From Sorghum bicolor (Eukaryota; Streptophyta; Magnoliopsida; Poales; Poaceae), in the NCBI RefSeq assembly GCF_000003195.3, contig NC_012870.2, positions 48,920,967-48,984,966 of the forward strand: 64,000 bases of DNA, read 5' to 3'. A program made the position numbers and the translations under genes. The first letter of the stretch is position 1, and each line of letters begins with the position of its first letter. This document shows, piece after piece, positions 12,119-22,426 of the stretch. Below the pieces are notes generated by a model, which saw only the letters and a list, made by a program, of their open reading frames with translations, did not search any database and was not told where the DNA came from.

Positions 12119-13946
12119 GGTGGGTACTTATACCGGGAAGGCCCTTTCTCTCGTTCCCTCCACCACATCCGCCTCCCCCAGTATCCCTGTTCATCCAAAA
12201 AACCCCAATCCTACAATGGCGAACTGGGCTTGTGATCCTCACCCATTCGTCCCGGCTGGCTTCACCCTCGAGGACCGCTCCCAACGCCCCCACCTTCGCC
12301 AGGAGGTGTTCATCACTGGCTGCTACACCCTCTGCAATGAGGATCTTGCGATCATCAAGCTCAACCCTCCGGTGGACAAGAGGGACTTCAAGGACCTAGC
12401 CAAGGAACTGCGCACTTTCTTCCATGAAGTGCATCAGGTTCAAACTACAGAGATCCTCCCTTGTGCTCTCGGTTATGCATATGTCAGATTCCTGAGTCCA
12501 CTAGACAGGGAGCGCTTTTTGGGTCCTATTTTTCTGTTTGGAAACTATGCAATGTCAGTAGTTAAGCACGATGCTGGCGAGAATGCTAGGTGCTTTCAGT
12601 TAGATCGTGAAGCTTGGGTCCTTTTGGTTGCTTTCCCAGAAGATCTTAAAAACTCAACTATGATCGCTAAGGCAGTCTCCGGTTTCGGTATTATGGTAGA
12701 ATGGCATGAAATGGAGAATGTAGCTAGAGTTGTGGTCAAAGTCTATTTAAATGATGATGCAAAGATTCCAGATTCTATTAAAGTCAATGCAGGAGTTCCC
12801 CAGACAGGCAGATCCTGGACTGTCCCTTGCTATGTCCTCAAAAGATAGAGTGTCCAAGAGCTGATGGATGAAGACGCTTTCGTCACTGTTGGTCCCCTCC
12901 ATCCCACTCCACCTCAAGCTCCGAGGTGGATGGGTCCAGCAGACCCTGCCGGCTCCGGTACTACCCCAAGAGGCTCCAACAGTGCTGGAAACATGCAGGT
13001 GGATGATGGAGATAGGGGATGCTGGCAACAGAAGTCTGCTCCTATTGAAGCTGATCCAGACAGGACCATCAGTGAGGACTTGGAGCTCAACCCAAATCTG
13101 AGGAACAACCCAGTCTCCAAGTTGCCAGATGTTGCCACTGCAACGCCCAAGATGAAATCTGTGATTGTGGGTCCTTCCCATGCGAGGGAGCCCCTGATTA
13201 GGGTCATTCCCTCCCTGCTAAAAGAAAAGGTATTCAATCTTATTCAGAGTTCCTTACCATCTATGACCTTTAGATTCATTGAACTTCTCGTTATGAATCA
13301 TGACACTCCCATCCCTGACTATTTCAATGATTCTCATCTCCTAATTCACCTGGCGTTTGCCCTTTATCCTTAGTTTGGAGATCATGCAATGAAGAAGATT
13401 GCCCTGGACTACCTAGATGCTGATGAAGAATTAGATGACCAGGAGTCTGAACCTAAGCTGATTGTTGAATTAGAGAGCGACTCAAAAAAGATGGATGCTG
13501 ATTTATGCATGGAAGAAACAACTGAAGATGAGATTGCAGTCCTAGATGAAGCCCCAGCCATCTTCAAGACACCCAAGCCAAAAAGGACCCACAAGGTCAG
13601 GGAGCAGCTGGAGGACAGCTTCCTGAGACGCAGCAAAAGACTCTCAATCAAGTCTGAAGGCTTCAAGGATGCCAAAAGTGCAAGGAAAGCGAAGGAGTCA
13701 TCCAAAGAGAAAGTATCTGCTATTGTTAGAAACAAACTTACCCCCAAGAAAGCTCAGAAAGGCAAGAAGCATATTGAAGTTGAGGAATAACCTGCCCCTC
13801 TTGCAATGATACCTCCTCCTCCTGGCTTTGCCCCTGCCCCCTACCTGTCCCAGAATATCCTCCAAGGCATTGGTGAAGGATTCCTGCAGATCCAGCCTAA
13901 GAGTGTCTCAGCTGCCCTCCTGAAGCAAGATGATATTGATGAGTAG
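12119..13946 (+). pseudogene. LINE ORF1, C-terminal part
   Basis: Continues ORF1 after solo LTR G. A proline-rich linker leads to a domain starting at about 12216 (MANWACDPHPFVPAGF), found after the zinc knuckles in grass LINE ORF1 proteins. A basic C-terminal part with LRRSKRL at about 13624 and a final Pro-rich tail end at TAG 13944-13946. Stops at 12846-12848, 13371-13373 and 13788-13790 are all in one frame with continuous homology, so they are point mutations. The gap to ORF2 is about 280 bp. Confidence 0.75.
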
Positions 13947-14226
13947 AAAGCTTACCCCCATGATCAGCATTCTTGCCCTATGTCCTGGGCAGTTTGTTAC
14001 TACTTTTGCTTATTTCCCTTCCAACAACTTTTCCCAGTCTGCGTACTGGCTTAATAATTTGCTTGTCTTGTACTCTTTATGGTGTGTAGACACTCGACTC
14101 TGGTATCCCCTGTGTTTATCCTATGAAATGTGTTTCCTTAAATCGATTTTGTCTATGTGTTGTCCTCTCACCTCTGTTTGGGCCCTGGAGACCCAAAGCT
14201 CCTCCTCTATCTTATGGTTCCCCCAT

Positions 14227-14608
14227 GAATAGCAACAGACAAAGTAAAGTCCTGTTCTGGAATATAAGAGGCATCAATTCTCAAGAGAAATGGGATGCCA
14301 TTGCTGACAAAGTCAAAGAAGTGCCTGCCATGTGCTGTGTCTACAAGAAACTAAAAGAGAAACCTTTGATGCCTTTTACATCAAGAAATTCTGTCCAAGA
14401 AGCCTTGACAAGTTTGCTTTCTCACCTCCATTGGTGCTTCTGGAGGTCTCCTCACAGTGTGGAATAGCAGCCTTTTTGATGGCACAGTTGTCCAAGCCAA
14501 CTCCTATGCCATCACTATCAAGTTGATTTGCAGATTTGACAATACATGCATGCATATTTCCAATAAATATGGTCCCTCCAACCCAGCTTAGAAAATGGCC
14601 TTTGTAAC
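14227..14608 (+). pseudogene. LINE ORF2, endonuclease N-terminal part
   Basis: ATG at 14227 starts an AP-endonuclease-like domain with the WNIRGI motif, then the CLQETK motif after a frameshift near 14325-14340. The catalytic Glu in QETK is visible. The domain is cut at 14608 (TSD GTAAC) by element A and continues at 40841. Confidence 0.8.
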
Positions 14609-15888
14609 TGTTGACGGTCCTTAATGCTCACATTTAACCATCAACTAATCAAGAAAAAGGACTTATATGCAATCAACACCTAGACTTAGGGTTTTAACTG
14701 ATAGAATTCCATGAGTTTTGGTGTTTGTCTATTTCTGCAGGGGGTTATCAGGAAATACGGAAGAAAGGCCCACACGTCGGGTTTACATAGAGATATTAAC
14801 GTGCCGCGCAATTTTCTACCATCTAGAAGACTCCAGAAGCCACGGGAACGAACGGGAGGCTGATCGGGCCCGGGGGCAGGGCGCCCGCCCAAGTCCCTTG
14901 GGTGCCCGCCCAGCTACACTAACCAATCAGCTTCAACTTCGCGGATCGTGCTCCACCGACCTAAGGGACCAAGGAAAATTATGCGATTAATGTCGGTTTG
15001 ATCCGACGGTCCAGATTCATCTGAAAAGACTATATAAGCAAGGCCCCCTAGCCCCTGGAGATCATACCTCTTCTACAAAATCAAAGCTAGGGTTTCAATT
15101 CTTCATCCAAGTAGAGAGGATCCCTCTAGTTCTTCTAGTTCTACCTCTAGTTCATCTAGTTCTAGTTCTAGATCATCTAGTTCTAGTTCTAGTTCCTCTA
15201 GTTCTAGTTCTAGTTAGTTCTAGTTGTAATCTAGAAAATAGGGAGAGAGAAGAGGAGAGCGGAGGAGGAGCCAGATTTGTCGGATCTTCCTCAACATTGT
15301 ACTTTTGCAGCAACTGGTTCGTCCTTCATCGTTCTCCAGGTTCTTCAACTCATAATTCCTGAGTTCTTTAATTACTTTTATTTACATTCAAGTTATTTAT
15401 TGGATTCCCGCTTGCATCAAGTGCTCTAGTCTTTATAATGCTAGAGTAGTAATTAATAGATTAGACGTGGTGTTTAGTCTTGCAATTACCTGGAATTGCA
15501 CCCAATCCTGCGGATTGTTGTTGTAGCCCTAGGGTAGTGACAGCCCTAACGGTCGATGTATTCCACCACGTTCGGATCGGTGTTTGTAGGACCGTAGTCA
15601 GACCTTCCTAGCCCCCTTCTCATCTCTTTCTGTGGTTAGTGCTCTGATGTCCCGATATAGATAATCTTGAAGTAATTCTTGATTCTTAGATCAACTAGAG
15701 AACTCTTAGGAAACTTCCTCTCTTCCCACAAAAAATAATTATATAGTTATCCTTGGGCGATCTTGGATCTTAATTAGTATACTCACATTCTCTGTGGAAA
15801 ATCGATACTCTGGAATACTCCCGGGTGAAGGCTACATCGGTATCCATGCGCTTGCGGATTTTTCTGTTTGCGTTTAAAATACCCAACA
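14609..15888 (+). repeat. 5' LTR of A
   Basis: TGTTGACGG...ACCCAACA, 1280 bp. It contains the paired 12-mer at 14879-14911, a TATATAAG box at 15031-15038, and a CTAGTT-based minisatellite at about 15123-15225. Confidence 0.9.
14879..14911 (+). promoter_or_regulatory. Paired 12-mer, 21-bp period (A 5' LTR)
   Basis: GGGCGCCCGCCC at 14879 and GGGTGCCCGCCC at 14900, separated by 9 unconserved bases; about 120 bp before the TATA box at 15031. The second copy has one C to T change. Confidence 0.6.
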
Positions 15889-15895
15889 AGCTTTC

Positions 15896-15912
15896 TGGCG
15901 CCGTTGCCGGGG
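15896..15912 (+). other. Primer-binding site of A
   Basis: TGGCGCCGTTGCCGGGG, 7 bp after the LTR end. It is complementary to a tRNA 3' end of the Asp type used by Athila elements. Confidence 0.85.
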
Positions 15913-16005
15913 AACGGTAGTTGTGCTAGTTCCGAACCAAGTCGTCCGTGTATCCTTTCTTTTCCTTTTTTTACCACACTCACCTTACCATTTTCACCAC
16001 ACCAC

Positions 16006-16218
16006 ATGGATTTCACTCTAAGCATTAATGAGCATGAAATTTATTTCATAGCCACTTCATTTACTCCATGCTCATATGCAACATCTTCCCAATCCATTGG
16101 TTTTTCCAACATCACCACATTCGAGATCTCCAACCCCCTCATCCTTTCTATTTATAAAAACTTTAAAAGGGCAGTTGTCAATACATATGTCTATAATAAA
16201 TATTGCAGATCTCGTTGA
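16006..16218 (+). CDS. Short leader ORF of A, unrecognised
   Basis: A 70-codon ORF beginning MDFTLSINE, about 95 bp after the PBS. I do not recognise it. Element D has a similarly placed ORF beginning MDIY at about 53792 (minus). It may be the remnant of the gag start or a chance leader ORF. Confidence 0.25.
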   Translation: MDFTLSINEHEIYFIATSFTPCSYATSSQSIGFSNITTFEISNPLILSIYKNFKRAVVNTYVYNKYCRSR

Positions 16219-17480
16219 GTTGATCTTGATATAGGTCAGCGTTGGAGGGGAAACCACTTCACTGACATAAATTGATGGTATCCCAAGGACAAGCTTATTG
16301 TCCTAAAACAAGCACTGATCAGATTGTAACATGAGCTCTTAATTATTTGTAATATTACCTTGTGTATTAAGCATATAAGGATAATTGTAAAAACATTCCT
16401 TCGGGTATTCTTATCACTAACCTTTTCATGATTGGAGCAAGAAGATCGGATGAATGACAAGCACAAGGTATGTCCAACCAATCATCATACAACATTGAAT
16501 TAAATTCATCCAAACTTAAATTTTGCAAAATTCAAGCTTCGGCGAGTACTTTACATAAAAACATCCTTTGCCATGTTGCTATGTTGGTTGTCCCTACCTT
16601 TGAGACATGCTCAGTTTGTTAAATACTAATCACACTACTTCATCTCCACTTGAGTAGATCTCTATAAATGCTCCCATGCTACCTTTATTTGCTTTAGTAT
16701 ATGTCTAGGTTTGGAGTAGTTTCATTTATCTCTTAATTAAGCATGGTGCTTAGTTTAGGAATGATGATCTTATTTCCAAGGGATTTTAAACTAAGCATGA
16801 TGCTTAGGTTAAAATGCCCTCCTAAATCAAATTAGACATGGTGTCTAGGTTGATTTTTGAGCCAATAGTATGCTATAGTAGATATTGGATATTTTGTTGG
16901 ACTAACCCCTATAGGAAAACTTTCAATATCGACCTAGGAAGTCCCGAGATAAACTCACATTGGAGACAAAGAGAGAGACGCATGAAGTTTAACAATTTAC
17001 ACAAGGAAGGCATAGCTCACAAGAGATGATCCATGGAGGGTGCCACAAACACGATGCACAACCACTAAGAAAGGAAAGCTTCCACAAGGTGATACAGTAC
17101 CATCACTCTTCAAGTAAGGTAACATCTTAAGGTACTTGACTATCACTTTTATAAAGCTTCTCCTTGGTTCTGGCGTTCACATGAATAAAAGAGACAAACA
17201 TGTATGATTTATAACTCCAAATTAACCAACCCAATTGATTCAACATGTTTAGTCCTTCCACCTTTGTGATTCCACACTCCTAATCATATGAACTAAAATG
17301 TTGCACACGCAATCTTTGGAAGATATATATAAAAAAAGATAAGTATAGATAGATTATCTTTCCATTAGGTTGAGCGATATGATCTGACAAATATTTTAAA
17401 TGCTACACTCATGATCCTATTATCTATCAACTTTGTCTTGCTCACTATGCTTAAGGTTAGAGTAGAACAAATACACTTTT
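16219..17480 (+). other. Leader region of A, non-coding, with three small hairpins
   Basis: No credible coding sequence. Stretch 16725-16925 is similar, in reverse complement, to 52235-52415 in element D. It holds three perfect short hairpins at 16738-16752, 16791-16807 and 16833-16847 with TGG/TGA loops. Confidence 0.6.
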
Positions 17481-17484
17481 GGTT

Positions 17485-17507
17485 CTGTTGGTGGTTTCCA
17501 CCAACAG
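17485..17507. repeat. Perfect 10-bp hairpin with TTT loop
   Basis: CTGTTGGTGG-TTT-CCACCAACAG, in element A just before the protease-like region. Confidence 0.6.
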
Positions 17508-17699
17508 GGCCCATGCACTTGATCTCTGCCTAGTCTCTATGAGCAGGTACACTTCAAGCAAAATATGAAGGACTTTTACAACTCCCAGAGTCCACCAAGT
17601 GAAGAACCTAGATCTACGAGCACAAACACACTAGAGATACTGGACACTTAGGCAATCACTGCCCTGAGATGCTTGAGGATGTAACTACTGGAGTAACCC

Positions 17700-18941
17700 C
17701 GTTGTGGAAGTAATTACGGACCTTCTGCCAGTCAAGAGAGACAATCCAGGACGCTCCATCATCCCAATCTCCATCGGCATGGTGGACTTCCTAGAAGCAC
17801 TCTACGACTTTGGCTCCAGTGTCAACATTATGCCCAAGGTACTCTATGAAAAATTCTTTACACATCCTTTATGAGAAACAACCATGTATTTGCAGCTTGC
17901 AGATCGGACACTAAGTTTCCCAAAGGGAATATTGAAGAACCTCTACGTCTGAGTTGGTACCTTGTACGCCCGAGCAGACTTCGTGGTGATAGACACTGGT
18001 ACTGAAGAGAGGGCATCCATCATCCGAGGGAGGCCATTCCTGAACACCTCGGGAGCTGTCATCTACGCTAGTGCTGCTAAAATCCATTTCTACATCAAGG
18101 GGAGGAAGGAGACGTTTTCCTTCAAGAATAAAACTACACAAATCTCAGAGCAATCCCGACATGAACCAAGGAAGAGGACCAACAGGAGGAACAAGAACAA
18201 GCAAATGTGGACCGAGTTAGCTAAGATGGTCACTGCAGTTCAAGGAGGTCTAGATCGTCAACTCAAGTCGCCTTTCTTGATCAGGAAGGACGACCCTGAT
18301 GTTCCAAGCATCGAGTGCACAATCAACGGATATTCTTTTCAGAAGACACTCTACAACACTAGATCTGACGTCAACATAATGGCCGCAGTCACTTATCAGC
18401 TCGTGCATGGAACCATGCCCCTATAATCAACATACATTCAGTTCCAGATGATTTTAACGTTATTGACATGGGAGAAGATGAGTACAATACACCCATCACC
18501 ATTGGGAGACCGTTCCTCAGCACCGTTAAAGCAATCATCTACATTGGAACCAGAGAAGTCCACATGCACTTCCCCTCTGAGAAGGTACGCCGCTATTTTA
18601 CTGACCCTAACTATATAGTTGAAGACTCTAAGCAGGTCAGGACAAGAAGAAGAAGACGCAACCGCAACCAGAGGAGGCAAATTAGCAAGGACGGATGGGC
18701 AGACTATGAAGAAGTGGTAATGTCTGAAGACATACAACTTGAACAAAACTGTCCTGAGGAGACCGTAGCATCGAGTCAGGTGTGGAGAAAGAAGATAGTT
18801 ATACATGAAGAGCAGACGCCGCCGGAAACACCGACTACGCCATCCAGTGAATCCCAGGACGAGCGAATCCGAGGACGACTCAGGAAACGGAGAGTCCCGT
18901 TCGGAGGACTTAAAAACACTGAACGCCTTGCCAAGAGGTAA
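17700..18941 (+). pseudogene. Two tandem retropepsin-like regions of A
   Basis: The first region (about 17740-18130) has DFGSSVNIMP at 17805-17834 in place of the usual DTG/DLG box and the flap-distal GRPFLNTSG motif near 18030, with stops between them. The second (about 18290-18600) has NTRSDVNIM at about 18357-18383 where DTGSS would stand, and IGRPFLST at about 18500, in another frame. A basic Arg-rich tail (RTRRRRRNRNQRR, about 18640-18680) and an acidic C-terminus end at the TAA 18939-18941. Neither active site is intact. Whether the tandem arrangement is ancestral or a duplication in this copy cannot be told from this window. No RT follows. Confidence 0.65.
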
Positions 18942-19774
18942 ACTTGGTAGTTATCTTTTCCTTTTAATTATTTTAAAATGGTTTGCTTAGTTAATCAGGT
19001 TCATATCATCTTGAAAAGAGAATAAAAATGTTAAAAAATAGTAAGCCCCATGTGAGTATGCTCATGGCATAAAACCCATAAGTACATTCACTGTGGTGGC
19101 ATAAAAATAAAATAAATATATTCCTATCCTATAAAAATAAAATTATAAAAATAAATTGATGATCCTCCTAAAGAGAGTAACATTTATTGAGGAGGCTCAA
19201 CATGATAAAGGCTAGATATTTATGCTAACACTTAACTAGTTCCACAAAGCTTTGTTGTCTATTTGAACTCCATAGAATTCAAGGATCAAAGAAGATTAGC
19301 AGACGGAGGACATCCTAATCGCTGTCAGGGTGCTGCCGACATTCAAATACATCTCCGCTACCTGCTAGCTACATCACAAGGAATTATGTCAAAATCCAAC
19401 TTGGGGGAGAGCACTCCCATTTATCCAACTAAGTGTTCTACTCATCTTTATAATTTACTCAAATAATAAAAAGATGCATAATCATAAAAAACCCAAATGA
19501 AGATTTTGTGCTTATATATATATATATATATCTTTGCTTAGTTTGCTAAATAAATATAAATAAATAAAGTTTGCTATGAACCCTCGTGATAAGCTCTCAC
19601 ATGGAAATGATGAATAGTTGCTCTGCTATAACTAGTTCTCAAAATTGAAATCACTCTCAAGTTTAGGCATGACTGTATTAATTAAGATTTGCTCTAAACC
19701 TGAACTTGTGGGAAGAGTACTTGATCTAAAGTCTAAGTCATTAACGGATACGATATGGGAAGGTTGAGCTGCTG
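18942..19774 (+). other. AT-rich non-coding region of A before element B
   Basis: No ORF of note. There is an (AT)n run at about 19513-19531. B is inserted at 19779 with TSD TTTAT (19775-19779). Confidence 0.6.
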
Positions 19775-19779
19775 TTTAT

Positions 19780-21011
19780 TGTTGACGGTTCTTAAGTATC
19801 AATTTTAATTATCAAATAAACAAGAGAAAGGACCAATATGCAACCAACACCTAGAATTAGGGTTTGCTCTGACAGAATTCCATGAGTTTTGTTGTTTATC
19901 TGTATCTGCAGGGGGTTATCAGGAAATAAGGAAGAAAGGCCCACATGTCGGGATTACATAGAGATATCAACGCACCGCGTGATTTACACCATTTAGAAGA
20001 CTCCAGAAGCCACGGGAAGAAGACGGAGGCCGAAAGGGGCCAGGCCCAGGGCGCCCGCCCTGGTGACCTGGGCGCCCGCCCCCTGCTGGATTCGATTCAG
20101 GACTCTCTTCGCTCGGGATATTCCACCGACCTATTGGATCAAAAAACATAGTACCACCTCGCCTACCGACCCAAAAACGTATAGAAGGGAAGAACTATAT
20201 AAGGAGACCCCCCTGGCCCCAGGAGAAGACATGAAGAAATTATCATAGAGACTGAGGGGTGCCCTCGAAGGAAAACCTCTTCTCTAATTAATATTTCTTT
20301 TTAGGCTTAGCAACCAATGTAAGGTAGAAATAGATCTTCTAGTTTCTACTAGATTGAGAGAGATAGAGTGGAGGTGTAGATTGGAGGAAGCCCGGCCTGT
20401 CGGTGTCTACTCCAAGCTTGTACCTGCGGGATCAAGTTCTCCTAACCCGAAGCTTGCTCCTAGGATTCTTCAGTAATTCGACTTCTAAATTCTAGTAAGT
20501 TCTTGTTTTATTGTTCTCATGGTTTATGAGTTTACTTTAATCTCTTCGCGTAGAGTTTAGAGTAATCATTGCTGGCGTAAACGTGGTGTTTAGGCTGGGG
20601 TACTCATAGATATTCCCTGACTAGCTGGACCATGGTAGTAGTGAGGAACGTGACAATTCTGAGCTACCTTTGTAGATCACATCTCGTTAGCAGGAAGGAT
20701 AGGGTTTATAGGTGCGGGTTGAACATCCTTTGTGGTGTCTAGATTCCGTTAGCCTCCCCATTAGAACAGTAGATCATCCTTACCAAGGTTAGAAGGAGAC
20801 TATGGTTGCAGTCTTCTCTATTTATCACTCACATCGAAAGACATTCTTTGTGCCTAAAGGTTAGTAGTAATAGACCGGTTAGTCAGATGCACTCTTTCTC
20901 CTAGTGGTAAAAAAAATAAATACAATACTCTGGATAATTTCCCGGGTGAAGTGCTCACCGATATCCGTGCGCTTGCGGATCAATTCCTTATTGTGTTCCC
21001 AAATATCAACA
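19780..21011 (+). repeat. 5' LTR of B
   Basis: TGTTGACGGTTCTTAAG...AAATATCAACA, 1232 bp, almost identical to 37028-38241. It has the paired 12-mer at 20049-20081 and TATATAA at 20196-20202. Confidence 0.95.
20049..20081 (+). promoter_or_regulatory. Paired 12-mer, 21-bp period (B 5' LTR)
   Basis: GGGCGCCCGCCC at 20049 and again at 20070, both perfect, spacer TGGTGACCT. It lies about 115 bp before the TATA box at 20196. Confidence 0.65.
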
Positions 21012-21019
21012 AGCATTTC

Positions 21020-21036
21020 TGGCGCCGTTGCCGGGG
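21020..21036 (+). other. Primer-binding site of B
   Basis: TGGCGCCGTTGCCGGGG, 8 bp after the LTR end; identical to that of A. Confidence 0.9.
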
Positions 21037-21139
21037 AGAAAGACGGTTGCTGAGATAACCTGAGTCTTACTATTAGCTTGTATATATACTTTTATCTTTT
21101 CTTATCTTTTATATTCTTTATTTATTTTATTCTTACCTT

Positions 21140-22426
21140 ATGGAAAACCAGAATTCTAAATCGATCCATGAGTCTGCAATCCCTTTAGCAACTGACCTTT
21201 TACCATGGGAATCATCACAGCCTATCCAAACATTCCAGTATAAGTTAAGTTCTAGGTTGATTGCCATGATTCAAAACCTATCTTTTTCGGGAAAGGAAGA
21301 TGAAAACCCTTGCCTTCATATTAGAGATTTTGAGCAAACATGTGATTGTCTTCGCATTGAAGGCATTTCTGATAAGACTTCACGTTGGAAGCTTTTTCCT
21401 TTTTCTCTAAGGAGAGAAGCTAGACAATGGTACAGTCAGAAGGTAAGTCAACAACAAGGTGAATGGGGAGTTTTACGAGCCAACTTTTGTCTAGATTTCT
21501 ATTCCCTTGACCGTATAGCCGACCTTAGACTCGAAGTCCTATCTTTTAAACAAAAAGATAATGAAACTTTGGGAAAATCCTAGAAACGTTTTTCTGATCA
21601 TTTAGAATCTGGTCCAAACCTTAATCTTGAAGACACTGTTCTTTTATTTCACTTTTTTCGAGGTCTTCATAAAAATCACAAACAAATGCTTCACACAATG
21701 TCTAGAGGTTCTTTCTTTCGCATTCCTGCTGATGAAGCTAGAGTGATCCTAGATAGAATCCTAGAAGCTGAGATGGATAATACCCTTCATGATGAAACCT
21801 ATGAAGCCGAAGTAGACACTCTGTCAAATTCTTCATCTACTTTAGCTATCCCAAGTTCTGAGCCACAAGAGGAAGAAATTCCACTACCGGACTTCATGCT
21901 GGATATAGAATCTGATCTTTTTGCCGATTTTGGAAATATTTCAAACTACCATTCTATTGACAAACCCCAAAACGGCCAGTTTAGCATTTATTTACCAAGT
22001 GAATATCAATTGAGAGAGCTTATCTCAGTCATGAGTAGCGAATGGTTGGAGGAATCAGAGCTTTCCTCTGATGTGATCCGTTTGGACACACCCTCTATAA
22101 CTATACGCTGTGCTTATAATTCTGATCGATTTAATGCTCTTTATAATCCTGTTGTGGGGATCAACATCATGTCTGAATCTTTTGCACTTAAACTATTTAA
22201 AAATCTTGTCTTAACCCCCACAACAAAGGTCATAAAGGAATCTTCGGGACGATTAGTCCCCAATCTTGGAATTATTAATGTCCTACCTCTTACGGTAGAA
22301 GGCTCCATGGTTCATTTGAACTTCTATATCTTTGATACATGGGACTTCGACCTGTTAATAGGACAACCTTTTAGAAGACTCCTTTATGAAGGTCATACTA
22401 GAAAGCTACACATTGCTTTTAGATGA
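21140..22426 (+). pseudogene. gag: B gag and degenerate protease region
   Basis: ATG at 21140 is the first good start after the PBS. The gag core carries the SRWKLFPFSL...EARQWY signature (about residues 92-115). A TAG at 21581-21583 breaks the frame; homology continues directly to the TGA at 22424-22426. The C-terminal third looks like a retropepsin fold (NIMSESFALKL, then DFDLLIGQPF) but the catalytic D-T/L-G is replaced by NPVVG. Loss of the catalytic triplet may be lineage-wide, since similar sequences occur in related grass elements as far as I recall. The pol frame starts inside the last 41 bases, one base forward. Confidence 0.85.

Noticed and set aside
15123..15225. CTAGTT repeats as a possible CRISPR or satellite array
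   Set aside because: A short minisatellite confined to A-family LTRs (also 40103-40199); no spacers.
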